From Corella eumyota (taxonomy: Eukaryota > Chordata > Ascidiacea > Phlebobranchia > Corellidae), in contig OY720098.1 of assembly GCA_963082875.1 (NCBI GenBank), forward strand, positions 10,416,001 through 10,480,000: 64,000 nucleotides of DNA, written 5' to 3'. Numbering within the stretch: position 1 is the stretch's first letter; every line of letters starts with the position of its first letter. This document shows positions 11,350 to 24,770 of the stretch, one piece after another. The notes below the pieces were generated by a model. It was not told the DNA's origin and did not search any database. It saw only the letters and a list, made by a program, of their open reading frames with translations. The position numbers were made by a program, and so were the translations under genes.

Positions 11350-14300
11350 TAGGCGCGCATTGGCCTAACTAACATTCAAGATAAAACATTTCGCGAAAAT
11401 TCTCAGTAAAACAAAAGTTTGAGGTAATTTTTATTTTGGGTTTAATTAGGTCACGTGATATTTTTGGCCAATGATATTGCATACAAATTTTTTTTTTAAA
11501 AATAACAAATTTTAAATCGAAAAATAATTGTTGTGTTAGAAACGCACAAGTTCAATTACCGTGTTTACAAAATATTTTTCGAAAATATTAATATTCATAA
11601 AAGTTATGAAACTTTTATTAAAAATTTATGAAATCTCAAAACCTAAAATTTTGTATTATATTAGACGTGCATTGGCCTAACAACTAACATTCAAGATAAA
11701 ACATTTCGCGAAAATTTTCAGTAAAACAAAAGTTTGAGTTAATTTTTATTTTGGGTTTAACTAGGTCACGTGATATTTTTGGCCAATGATATTGCATACA
11801 AATTATTTGAAGAAAAACAAAACATTTTAAATCGATAAATAATTGTTGTGTTAGGACCGCACAGGTCCAATTACCGTGTTTACATAATATTTTTCAAAAA
11901 TATTAATATTCATAAAAGTTATGAAACTTTTATTAAAAATTTATGAAATCTCAAAACTTAAAATTTTATATTTAATTAGGCACGCATTGGCCTAACTAAC
12001 ATTCAAGATATAACATTTTGCAAAAATTTTTAGTAAAACAAAAGTTTGAGATAATTTATATTTTGGGTTTAATTAGGTCACGTGATATTTTTGGCCAATG
12101 ATATTGCATACAAATTTTTTGAAAAAAAATAAAAAATTTTAAATCGAAAAATAATTGTTGTGTTAAAACCGCACAGGTCCAATTACCGTGTTTACAAAAT
12201 ATTTTTCGAAAATATTAATATTCATAAAAGTTATGAAACTTTTATTAAAAATTTATGAAATCTCAAAACTTAAAATTTTATATTTAATTAGGCACGCATT
12301 GGCCTAACTAACATTCAAGATATAACATTTTGCAAAAATTTTTAGTAAAACAAAAGTTTGAGATAATTTATATTTTGGGTTTAATTAGGTCACGTGATAT
12401 TTTTGGCCAATGATATTGCATACAAATTTTTTGAAATTAAAATAAAAAATTTTAAATCAAAAAATAATTGTTGTGTTAGAACCGCACAGGTCCAATTACC
12501 GTGTTTACAAAATATTTTTCGAAAATATTAATATTCATAAAAGTTATGAAACTTTTATTAAAAATTTATGAAATCTCAAAATCTGAAATTTTATATTTAA
12601 TTAGGCGCGCATTGGCCTAACTAACATTCAAGATAAAACATTTTGCAAAAATTTTGAGTAGAACAAAAGTTTGAGATAATTTATATTTTGGGTTTAATTA
12701 GGTCACGTGATATTTTCGGCCAATGATATTTATTGCATACAAATTTTTTAAAAAAATAAAAAATTTTAAATCGAAAAATAATTGTTGTGTTAGAACCGCA
12801 CAGGTCCAATTACCGTGTTTACAAAATATTTTTCGAAAATATTAATATTCATAAAAGTTATGAAATTTTTATTAAAAATTTATGAAATCTTAAAACTTAA
12901 AATTTTGTATTTTATTAGACGCGCATTGGCCTAACTAACATTCAAGATAAAATATTTCGCAAAAATTTTCAGTAAAACAAAAGTTTGAGGTAATTTATAT
13001 TTTGGGTTTAATTAGGTCACGTGATATTTTCGGCCAATGATATTGCATACAAATTTTTTGAAATAAAAATAAAAAATTTTAAATCGAAAAATAATTGTTG
13101 TGTTAGAACCGCACAGGTCCAATTACCGTGTTTACAAAATATTTTTCGAAAATATTAATATTCATAAAAGTTATGAAACTTTTATTAAAAATTTATGAAA
13201 TCTTAAAACTTAAAATTTTGTATTTTATTAGACGCGCATTGGCCTAACTAACATTCAAGATAAAATATTTCGCAAAAATTTTCAGTAAAACAAAAGTTTG
13301 AGGTAATTTTTATTTTGGGTTTAATTAGGTCACGTGATATTTTTGGCCAATGATATGCATACAAATTGTTTGAAAAAAAATTAAAAATTTTTAATCGAAA
13401 AATAATTGTTGTGTTAGAACCGCACATGTCCAATTACCGTGTATACAAAATATTTTTGGAAAATATTAATATTCATAAAAGTTGTGAAACTTTTATTAAA
13501 AATTTATGAAATCTCAAAACCTAAAATTTTGTATTTTATTAGACGCGCATTAGCCTAACTAACATTCAAGATAAAACATTTCGCGAAAATTTTTAGTAAA
13601 ACAAAAGTTTGAGGTAATTTTAATTTTGGGTTTAATTAGGTCACGTGATATTTTTGGCCAATGATATTGCATACAAATTTTTTGAAAAAAAAATAAAAAA
13701 TTTTAAATCAAAAAATTATTGTTGTGTTAGAACCGCACAGGTCCAATTACCGTGTTTACAAAATATTTTTCGAAAATATTAATATTCATAAAAGTTATGA
13801 AACTTTTATTAAAAATTTATGAAATCTCAAAATCTGAAATTTTATATTTAATTAGGCGCGCATTGGCCTAACTAACATTCAAGATAAAACATTTCGCGAA
13901 AATTTTCGGTAAAACAAAAGTTTGAGTTAATTTTTATTTTGGGTTTAATTAGGTCACGTGATATTTTTGGCCAATAATATTGCATACAAATTTTTTTTTT
14001 AAAAATAACAAATTTTAAATCGAAAAATAATTGTTGTGTTAGAACCGCACAGGTCCAATTACCGTGTTTACAAAATATTTTTCGAAAATATTAATATTCA
14101 TAAAAGTTACGAAACTTTTATTAAAAATTTATGAAATCTCAAAATCTGAAATTTTATATTTAATTAGGCGCGCATTGCCCTAACTAACATTCAAGATAAA
14201 ACATTTCGCGAAAATTCTCAGTAAAACAAAAGTTTGAGGTAATTTTTATTTTGGGTTTAATTAGGTCACGTGATATTTTTGGCCAATGATATTGCATACA

Positions 14301-16425
14301 AATTTTTTTTTTAAAAATAACAAATTTTAAATCGAAAAATAATTGTTGTGTTAGAAACGCACAAGTTCAATTACCGTGTTTACAAAATATTTTTCGAAAA
14401 TATTAATATTCATAAAAGTTATGAAACTTTTATTAAAAATTTATGAAATCTCAAAACCTAAAATTTTGTATTATATTAGACGTGCATTGGCCTAACAACT
14501 AACATTCAAGATAAAACATTTCGCGAAAATTTTCAGTAAAACAAAAGTTTGAGTTAATTTTTATTTTGGGTTTAACTAGGTCACGTGATATTTTTGGCCA
14601 ATGATATTGCATACAAATTATTTGAAGAAAAACAAAACATTTTAAATCGATAAATAATTGTTGTGTTAGAACCGCACAGGTCCAATTACCGTGTTTACAT
14701 AATATTTTTCAAAAATATTAATATTCATAAAAGTTATGAAACTTTTATTAAAAATTTATGAAATCTCAAAACTTAAAATTTTATATTTAATTAGGCACGC
14801 ATTGGCCTAACTAACATTCAAGATATAACATTTTGCAAAAATTTTTAGTAAAACAAAAGTTTGAGATAATTTATATTTTGGGTTTAATTAGGTCACGTGA
14901 TATTTTTGGCCAATGATATTGCATACAAATTTTTTGAAAAAAAATAAAAAATTTTAAATCGAAAAATAATTGTTGTGTTAGAACCGCACAGGTCCAATTA
15001 CCGTGTTTACAAAATATTTTTCGAAAATATTAATATTCATAAAAGTTATGAAACTTTTATTAAAAATTTATGAAATCTCAAAACTTAAAATTTTATATTT
15101 AATTAGGCACGCATTGGCCTAACTAACATTCAAGATATAACATTTTGCAAAAATTTTTAGTAAAACAAAAGTTTGAGATAATTTATATTTTGGGTTTAAT
15201 TAGGTCACGTGATATTTTTGGCCAATGATATTGCATACAAATTTTTTGAAATAAAAATAAAAAATTTTAAATCGAAAAATAATTGTTGTGTTAGAACCGC
15301 ACAGGTCCAATTACCGTGTTTACAAAATATTTTTCGAAAATATTAATATTCATAAAAGTTATGAAACTTTTATTAAAAATTCATGAAATCTCAAAATCTG
15401 AAATTTTATATTTAATTAGGCGCGCATTGGCCTAACTAACATTCAAGATAAAACATTTTGCAAAAATTTTGAGTAGAACAAAAGTTTGAGATAATTTATA
15501 TTTTGGGTTTAATTAGGTCACGTGATATTTTCGGCCAATGATATTTATTGCATACAAATTTTTTAAAAAAATAAAAAATTTTAAATCGAAAAATAATTGT
15601 TGTGTTAGAACCGCACAGGTCCAATTACCGTGTTTACAAAATATTTTTCGAAAATATTAATATTCATAAAAGTTATGAAACTTTTATTAAAAATTTATGA
15701 AATCTTAAAACTTAAAATTTTGTATTTTATTAGACGCGCATTGGCCTAACTAACATTCAAGATAAAATATTTCGCAAAAATTTTCAGTAAAACAAAAGTT
15801 TGAGGTAATTTATATTTTGGGTTTAATTAGGTCACGTGATATTTTCGGCCAATGATATTGCATACAAATTTTTTGAAATAAAAATAAAAAATTTTAAATC
15901 GAAAAATAATTGTTGTGTTAGAACCGCACAGGTCCAATTACCGTGTTTACAAAATATTTTTCGAAAATATTAATATTCATAAAAGTTATGAAACTTTTAT
16001 TAAAAATTTATGAAATCTTAAAACTTAAAATTTTGTATTTTATTAGACGCGCATTGGCCTAACTAACATTCAAGATAAAATATTTCGCAAAAATTTTCAG
16101 TAAAACAAAAGTTTGAGGTAATTTTTATTTTGGTTTTAATTAGGTCACGTGATATTTTTGGCCAATGATATGCATACAAATTGTTTGAAAAAAAATTAAA
16201 AATTTTTAATCGAAAAATAATTGTTGTGTTAGAACCGCACATGTCCAATTACCGTGTATACAAAATATTTTTGGAAAATATTAATATTCATAAAAGTTAT
16301 GAAACTTTTATTAAAAATTTATGAAATCTCAAAACCTAAAATTTTGTATTTTATTAGACGCGCATTAGCCTAACTAACATTCAAAATAAAACATTTCGCG
16401 AAAATTTTTAGTAAAACAAAAGTTT
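11350..16425 (+). repeat. Higher-order repeat, 2815-bp offset (9 monomers)
   Basis: The segment of about 2.26 kb from 11350 recurs from about 14165. Shared markers include GAAACGCACAAG, the TTATTTGAAGAAAAACAAAAC variant of the A/T-run, AGATATAACATTTTG, and the insertion ATATTTATTGCATAC. At about 13610 and 16425 the two copies diverge. Confidence 0.7.
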
Positions 16426-19400
16426 GAGTTAATTTTTATTTTGGGTTTAATTACGTCACGTAATATTTTTGGCCAATAATATTGCATACAAATTTTTTTT
16501 TTTAAAATAAAAAATTTTAAATCAAAAAATAATTGTTGTGTTAGAACCGCACAGGTCCAATTACCGTGTTTACAAAATATTTTTCGAAAATATTAATATT
16601 CATAAAAGTTACAAAACTTTCATTAAAAATTTATGAAATCTTAAAATCTGAAATTTTATATTTAATTAGGCGCGCATTGGCCTAACTAACATTCAAGATA
16701 AAACATTTTGCAAAAATTTTAAGTAGAACAAAAGTTTGAGATAATTTTTATTTTGGGTTTAATTAGGTCACCTGATATTTTTGGCCAATGATATTGCATT
16801 CAAATTTTTTGAAAAAAAACAAAAAATTTTAAATCGATAAATAATTAATGTGTTAGAACTGCACAGGTCCAATTACCGTGTTTACATAATATTTTTCAAA
16901 AATATTAATATTCATAAAAGTAATGACACTTTTATTAAAAATTTTGTATTTTATTAGACGCGCATTGGCCTAACTAACATTCAAGATAAAACATTTCGCG
17001 AAAATTTTTAGCAAAACAAAAGTTTGAGGTAATTTTTATTTTGGGTTTAATTAGGTCACGTGATATTTTTGGCCAATGATATTGCATACAAATTTTTTGA
17101 AAAAAAATTAAAAATTTTTAATCGAAAATTAATTGTTGTGTTAGAACCGCACATGTCCATTTACCGTGTTTACAAAATATTTTTCGAAAATATTAATATT
17201 TATAAAAGTTGTGAAACTTTTATTAAAAATTTATGAAATCTCAAAACTTAAAATTTTATATTTAATTAGGCACGCATTGGCCTAACTAACATTCAAGATA
17301 TAACATTTTGCAAAAATTTTTAGTAAAACAAAAGTTTGAGATAATTTATATTTTGGGTTTAATTAGGTCACGTGATATTTTTGGCCAATGATATTGCATA
17401 CAAATTTTTTGAAATAAAAATAAAAAATTTTAAATCGAAAAATAATTGTTGTGTTAGAACCGCACAGGTCCAATTACCGTGTTTACAAAATATTTTTCGA
17501 AAATATTAATATTCATAAAAGTTATGAAACTTTTATTAAAAATTTATGAAATCTCAAAATCTGAAATTTTATATTTAATTAGGCGCGCATTGGCCTAACT
17601 AACATTCAAGATAAAACATTTTGCAAAAATTTTGAGTAGAACAAAAGTTTGAGATAATTTATATTTTGGGTTTAATTAGGTCACGTGATATTTTCGGCCA
17701 ATGATATTTATTGCATACAAATTTTTTAAAAAAATAAAAAATTTTAAATCGAAAAATAATTGTTGTGTTAGAACCGCACAGGTCCAATTACCGTGTTTAC
17801 AAAATATTTTTCGAAAATATTAATATTCATAAAAGTTATGAAACTTTTATTAAAAATTTATGAAATCTTAAAACTTAAAATTTTGTATTTTATTAGACGC
17901 GCATTGGCCTAACTAACATTCAAGATAAAATATTTCGCAAAAATTTTCAGTAAAACAAAAGTTTGAGGTAATTTATATTTTGGGTTTAATTAGGTCACGT
18001 GATATTTTCGGCCAATGATATTGCATACAAATTTTTTGAAATAAAAATAAAAAATTTTAAATCGAAAAATAATTGTTGTGTTAGAACCGCACAGGTCCAA
18101 TTACCGTGTTTACAAAATATTTTTCGAAAATATTAATATTCATAAAAGTTATGAAACTTTTATTAAAAATTTATGAAATCTTAAAACTTAAAATTTTGTA
18201 TTTTATTAGACGCGCATTGGCCTAACTAACATTCAAGATAAAATATTTCGCAAAAATTTTCAGTAAAACAAAAGTTTGAGGTAATTTTTATTTTGGTTTT
18301 AATTAGGTCACGTGATATTTTTGGCCAATGATATGCATACAAATTGTTTGAAAAAAAATTAAAAATTTTTAATCGAAAAATAATTGTTGTGTTAGAACCG
18401 CACATGTCCAATTACCGTGTATACAAAATATTTTTGGAAAATATTAATATTCATAAAAGTTATGAAACTTTTATTAAAAATTTATGAAATCTCAAAACCT
18501 AAAATTTTGTATTTTATTAGACGCGCATTAGCCTAACTAACATTCAAGATAAAACATTTCGCGAAAATTTTTAGTAAAACAAAAGTTTGAGTTAATTTTT
18601 ATTTTGGGTTTAATTACGTCACGTAATATTTTTGGCCAATAATATTGCATACAAATTTTTTTTTTTAAAATAAAAAATTTTAAATCAAAAAATAATTGTT
18701 GTGTTAGAACCGCACAGGTCCAATTACCGTGTTTACAAAATATTTTTCGAAAATATTAATATTCATAAAAGTTACAAAACTTTCATTAAAAATTTATGAA
18801 ATCTTAAAATCTGAAATTTTATATTTAATTAGGCGCGCATTGGCCTAACTAACATTCAAGATAAAACATTTTGCAAAAATTTTAAGTAGAACAAAAGTTT
18901 GAGATAATTTTTATTTTGGGTTTAATTAGGTCACCTGATATTTTTGGCCAATGATATTGCATTCAAATTTTTTGAAAAAAAACAAAAAATTTTAAATCGA
19001 TAAATAATTAATGTGTTAGAACTGCACAGGTCCAATTACCGTGTTTACATAATATTTTTCAAAAATATTAATATTCATAAAAGTAATGACACTTTTATTA
19101 AAAATTTTGTATTTTATTAGACGCGCATTGGCCTAACTAACATTCAAGATAAAACATTTCGCGAAAATTTTTAGCAAAATTAAAGTTTGAGGTAATTTTT
19201 ATTTTGGGTTTAATTAGGTCACGTGATATTTTTGGCCAATGATATTGCATACAAATTTTTTGAAAAAAAATTAAAAATTTTTAATCGAAAATTAATTGTT
19301 GTGTTAGAACCGCACATGTCCATTTACCGTGTTTACAAAATATTTTTCGAAAATATTAATATTTATAAAAGTTGTGAAACTTTTATTAAAAATTTATGAA

Positions 19401-22400
19401 ATCTCAAAACCTAAAATTTTGTATTTTATTAGACGCGCATTAGCCTAACTAACATTCAAGATAAAACATTTCGCGAAAATTTTCAGTAAAACAAAAGTTT
19501 GAGATAATTTATATTTTGGGTTTAATTAGGTCACGTGATATTTTTGGCCAATGATATTGCATACAAATTTTTTAAAAAAATAAAAAATTTTAAATCGAAA
19601 AATAATTGTTGTGTTAGAACCGCACAGGTCCAATTACCGTGTTTACAAAATATTTTTCGAAAATATTAATATTCATAAAAGTTATGAAACTTTTATTAAA
19701 AATTTATGAAATCTCAAAATCTGAAATTTTATATTTAATTAGGCGCGCATTGGCCTAACTAACATTCATGATAAAACATTTTGCAAAAATTTTGAGTAGA
19801 ACAAAAGTTTGAGATAATTTATATTTTGGGTTTAATTAGGTCACGTGATATTTTCGGCCAATGATATTTATTGAATACAAATTTTTTAAAAAAATAAAAA
19901 ATTTTAAATCGAAAAATAATTGTTGTGTTAGAACCGCACAGGTCCAATTACCGTGTTTACAAAATATTTTTCGAAAATATTAATATTCATAAAAGTTATG
20001 AAACTTTTATTAAAAATTTATGAAATCTTAAAACTTAAAATTTTGTATTTTATTAGACGCGCATTGGCCTAACTAACATTCAAGATAAAATATTTCGCAA
20101 AATTTTTCAGTAAAACAAAAGTTTGAGGTAATTTTTATTTTGGGTTTAATTAGGTCACGTGATATTTTTGGCCAATGATATGCATACAAATTGTTTGAAA
20201 AAAAATTAAAAATTTTTAATCGAAAAATAATTGTTGTGTTAGAACCGCACATGTCCAATTACCGTGTATACAAAATATTTTTCGAAAATATTAATATTCA
20301 TAAAAGTTATGAAACTTTTATTAAAAATTTATGAAATCTCAAAACCTAAAGTTTTGTATTTTATTAGACGCGCATTAGCCTAACTAACATTCAAGATAAA
20401 ACATTTCGCGAAAATTTTTAGTAAAACAAAAGTTTGAGTTAATTTTTATTTTGGGTTTAATTAGGTCACGTGATATTTTTGGCCAATGATATTGCATACA
20501 AATTTTTTTTTTTAAAATAAAAAATTTTAAATCGAAAAATAATTGTTGTGTTAGAACCGCACAGGTCCAATTACCGTGTTTACAAAATATTTTTCGAAAA
20601 TATTAATATTCATAAAAGTTACAAAACTTTCATTAAAAATTTATGAAATCTTAAAATCTGAAATTTTATATTTAATTAGGCGCGCATTGGCCTAACTAAC
20701 ATTCAAGATAAAACATTTTGCAAAAATTTTAAGTAGAACAAAAGTTTGAGATAATTTTTATTTTGGGTTTAATTAGGTCACCTGATATTTTTGGCCAATG
20801 ATATTGCATTCAAATTTTTTGAAAAAAAACAAAAAATTTTAAATCGATAAATAATTAATGTGTTAGAACTGCACAGGTCCAATTACCGTGTTTACATAAT
20901 ATTTTTCAAAAATATTAATATTCATAAAAGTAATGACACTTTTATTAAAAATTTTGTATTTTATTAGACGCGCATTGGCCTAACTAACATTCAAGATAAA
21001 ACATTTCGCGAAAATTTTTAGCAAAACAAAAGTTTGAGGTAATTTTTATTTTGGGTTTAATTAGGTCACGTGATATTTTTGGCCAATGATATTGCATACA
21101 AATTTTTTGAAAAAAAATTAAAAATTTTTAATCGAAAATTAATTGTTGTGTTAGAACCGCACATGTCCATTTACCGTGTTTACAAAATATTTTTCGAAAA
21201 TATTAATATTTATAAAAGTTGTGAAACTTTTATTAAAAATTTATGAAATCTCAAAACTTAAAATTTTATATTTAATTAGGCACGCATTGGCCTAACTAAC
21301 ATTCAAGATATAACATTTTGCAAAAATTTTTAGTAAAACAAAAGTTTGAGATAATTTATATTTTGGGTTTAATTAGGTCACGTGATATTTTTGGCCAATG
21401 ATATTGCATACAAATTTTTTGAAATAAAAATAAAAAATTTTAAATCGAAAAATAATTGTTGTGTTAGAACCGCACAGGTCCAATTACCGTGTTTACAAAA
21501 TATTTTTCGAAAATATTAATATTCATAAAAGTTATGAAACTTTTATTAAAAATTTATGAAATCTCAAAATCTGAAATTTTATATTTAATTAGGCGCGCAT
21601 TGGCCTAACTAACATTCAAGATAAAACATTTTGCAAAAATTTTGAGTAGAACAAAAGTTTGAGATAATTTATATTTTGGGTTTAATTAGGTCACGTGATA
21701 TTTTCGGCCAATGATATTTATTGCATACAAATTTTTTAAAAAAATAAAAAATTTTAAATCGAAAAATAATTGTTGTGTTAGAACCGCACAGGTCCAATTA
21801 CCGTGTTTACAAAATATTTTTCGAAAATATTAATATTCATAAAAGTTATGAAACTTTTATTAAAAATTTATGAAATCTTAAAACTTAAAATTTTGTATTT
21901 TATTAGACGCGCATTGGCCTAACTAACATTCAAGATAAAATATTTCGCAAAAATTTTCAGTAAAACAAAAGTTTGAGGTAATTTATATTTTGGGTTTAAT
22001 TAGGTCACGTGATATTTTCGGCCAATGATATTGCATACAAATTTTTTGAAATAAAAATAAAAAATTTTAAATCGAAAAATAATTGTTGTGTTAGAACCGC
22101 ACAGGTCCAATTACCGTGTTTACAAAATATTTTTCGAAAATATTAATATTCATAAAAGTTATGAAACTTTTATTAAAAATTTATGAAATCTTAAAACTTA
22201 AAATTTTGTATTTTATTAGACGCGCATTGGCCTAACTAACATTCAAGATAAAATATTTCGCAAAAATTTTCAGTAAAACAAAAGTTTGAGGTAATTTTTA
22301 TTTTGGTTTTAATTAGGTCACGTGATATTTTTGGCCAATGATATGCATACAAATTGTTTGAAAAAAAATTAAAAATTTTTAATCGAAAAATAATTGTTGT

Positions 22401-24770
22401 GTTAGAACCGCACATGTCCAATTACCGTGTATACAAAATATTTTTGGAAAATATTAATATTCATAAAAGTTATGAAACTTTTATTAAAAATTTATGAAAT
22501 CTCAAAACCTAAAATTTTGTATTTTATTAGACGCGCATTAGCCTAACTAACATTCAAGATAAAACATTTCGCGAAAATTTTTAGTAAAACAAAAGTTTGA
22601 GTTAATTTTTATTTTGGGTTTAATTACGTCACGTAATATTTTTGGCCAATAATATTGCATACAAATTTTTTTTTTTAAAATAAAAAATTTTAAATCAAAA
22701 AATAATTGTTGTGTTAGAACCGCACAGGTCCAATTACCGTGTTTACAAAATATTTTTCGAAAATATTAATATTCATAAAAGTTACAAAACTTTCATTAAA
22801 AATTTATGAAATCTTAAAATCTGAAATTTTATATTTAATTAGGCGCGCATTGGCCTAACTAACATTCAAGATAAAACATTTTGCAAAAATTTTAAGTAGA
22901 ACAAAAGTTTGAGATAATTTTTATTTTGGGTTTAATTAGGTCACCTGATATTTTTGGCCAATGATATTGCATTCAAATTTTTTGAAAAAAAACAAAAAAT
23001 TTTAAATCGATAAATAATTAATGTGTTAGAACTGCACAGGTCCAATTACCGTGTTTACATAATATTTTTCAAAAATATTAATATTCATAAAAGTAATGAC
23101 ACTTTTATTAAAAATTTTGTATTTTATTAGACGCGCATTGGCCTAACTAACATTCAAGATAAAACATTTCGCGAAAATTTTTAGCAAAATTAAAGTTTGA
23201 GGTAATTTTTATTTTGGGTTTAATTAGGTCACGTGATATTTTTGGCCAATGATATTGCATACAAATTTTTTGAAAAAAAATTAAAAATTTTTAATCGAAA
23301 ATTAATTGTTGTGTTAGAACCGCACATGTCCATTTACCGTGTTTACAAAATATTTTTCGAAAATATTAATATTTATAAAAGTTGTGAAACTTTTATTAAA
23401 AATTTATGAAATCTCAAAACCTAAAATTTTGTATTTTATTAGACGCGCATTAGCCTAACTAACATTCAAGATAAAACATTTCGCGAAAATTTTCAGTAAA
23501 ACAAAAGTTTGAGATAATTTATATTTTGGGTTTAATTAGGTCACGTGATATTTTTGGCCAATGATATTGCATACAAATTTTTTAAAAAAATAAAAAATTT
23601 TAAATCGAAAAATAATTGTTGTGTTAGAACCGCACAGGTCCAATTACCGTGTTTACAAAATATTTTTCGAAAATATTAATATTCATAAAAGTTATGAAAC
23701 TTTTATTAAAAATTTATGAAATCTCAAAATCTGAAATTTTATATTTAATTAGGCGCGCATTGGCCTAACTAACATTCATGATAAAACATTTTGCAAAAAT
23801 TTTGAGTAGAACAAAAGTTTGAGATAATTTATATTTTGGGTTTAATTAGGTCACGTGATATTTTCGGCCAATGATATTTATTGAATACAAATTTTTTAAA
23901 AAAATAAAAAATTTTAAATCGAAAAATAATTGTTGTGTTAGAACCGCACAGGTCCAATTACCGTGTTTACAAAATATTTTTCGAAAATATTAATATTCAT
24001 AAAAGTTATGAAACTTTTATTAAAAATTTATGAAATCTTAAAACTTAAAATTTTGTATTTTATTAGACGCGCATTGGCCTAACTAACATTCAAGATAAAA
24101 TATTTCGCAAAATTTTTCAGTAAAACAAAAGTTTGAGGTAATTTTTATTTTGGGTTTAATTAGGTCACGTGATATTTTTGGCCAATGATATGCATACAAA
24201 TTGTTTGAAAAAAAATTAAAAATTTTTAATCGAAAAATAATTGTTGTGTTAGAACCGCACATGTCCAATTACCGTGTATACAAAATATTTTTCGAAAATA
24301 TTAATATTCATAAAAGTTATGAAACTTTTATTAAAAATTTATGAAATCTCAAAACCTAAAGTTTTGTATTTTATTAGACGCGCATTAGCCTAACTAACAT
24401 TCAAGATAAAACATTTCGCGAAAATTTTTAGTAAAACAAAAGTTTGAGTTAATTTTTATTTTGGGTTTAATTAGGTCACGTGATATTTTTGGCCAATGAT
24501 ATTGCATACAAATTTTTTTTTTTAAAATAAAAAATTTTAAATCGAAAAATAATTGTTGTGTTAGAACCGCACAGGTCCAATTACCGTGTTTACAAAATAT
24601 TTTTCGAAAATATTAATATTCATAAAAGTTACAAAACTTTCATTAAAAATTTATGAAATCTTAAAATCTGAAATTTTATATTTAATTAGGCGCGCATTGG
24701 CCTAACTAACATTCAAGATAAAACATTTTGCAAAAATTTTAAGTAGAACAAAAGTTTGAGATAATTTTTA
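15060..24770 (+). repeat. Higher-order repeat, 4010-bp period built from 2163 + 1847 bp (7 + 6 monomers)
   Basis: The variant unit with GATATGCATACAAATTG occurs at about 16170, 18333, 20180, 22343 and 24190, giving steps of 2163, 1847, 2163 and 1847. Rare marks recur exactly 4010 bp apart, for example GCAAAATTAAAGTTTG near 19173 and 23183, CACCTGATATT near 16770 and 20780 and again near 18932 and 22942, and ACGTCACGTAATA near 18615 and 22625. Sequence at the 4010-bp offset is almost identical until about 24780, where CACCTGATATT reverts to CACGTGATATT. The amplification looks recent. Confidence 0.8.

Noticed and set aside
8254-24268. A family of nine 61-codon minus-strand open frames in the satellite
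   Set aside because: They recur only because the satellite monomer recurs. They start at the same monomer position in a few variant units, with frame breaks in most other units, and resemble no protein.
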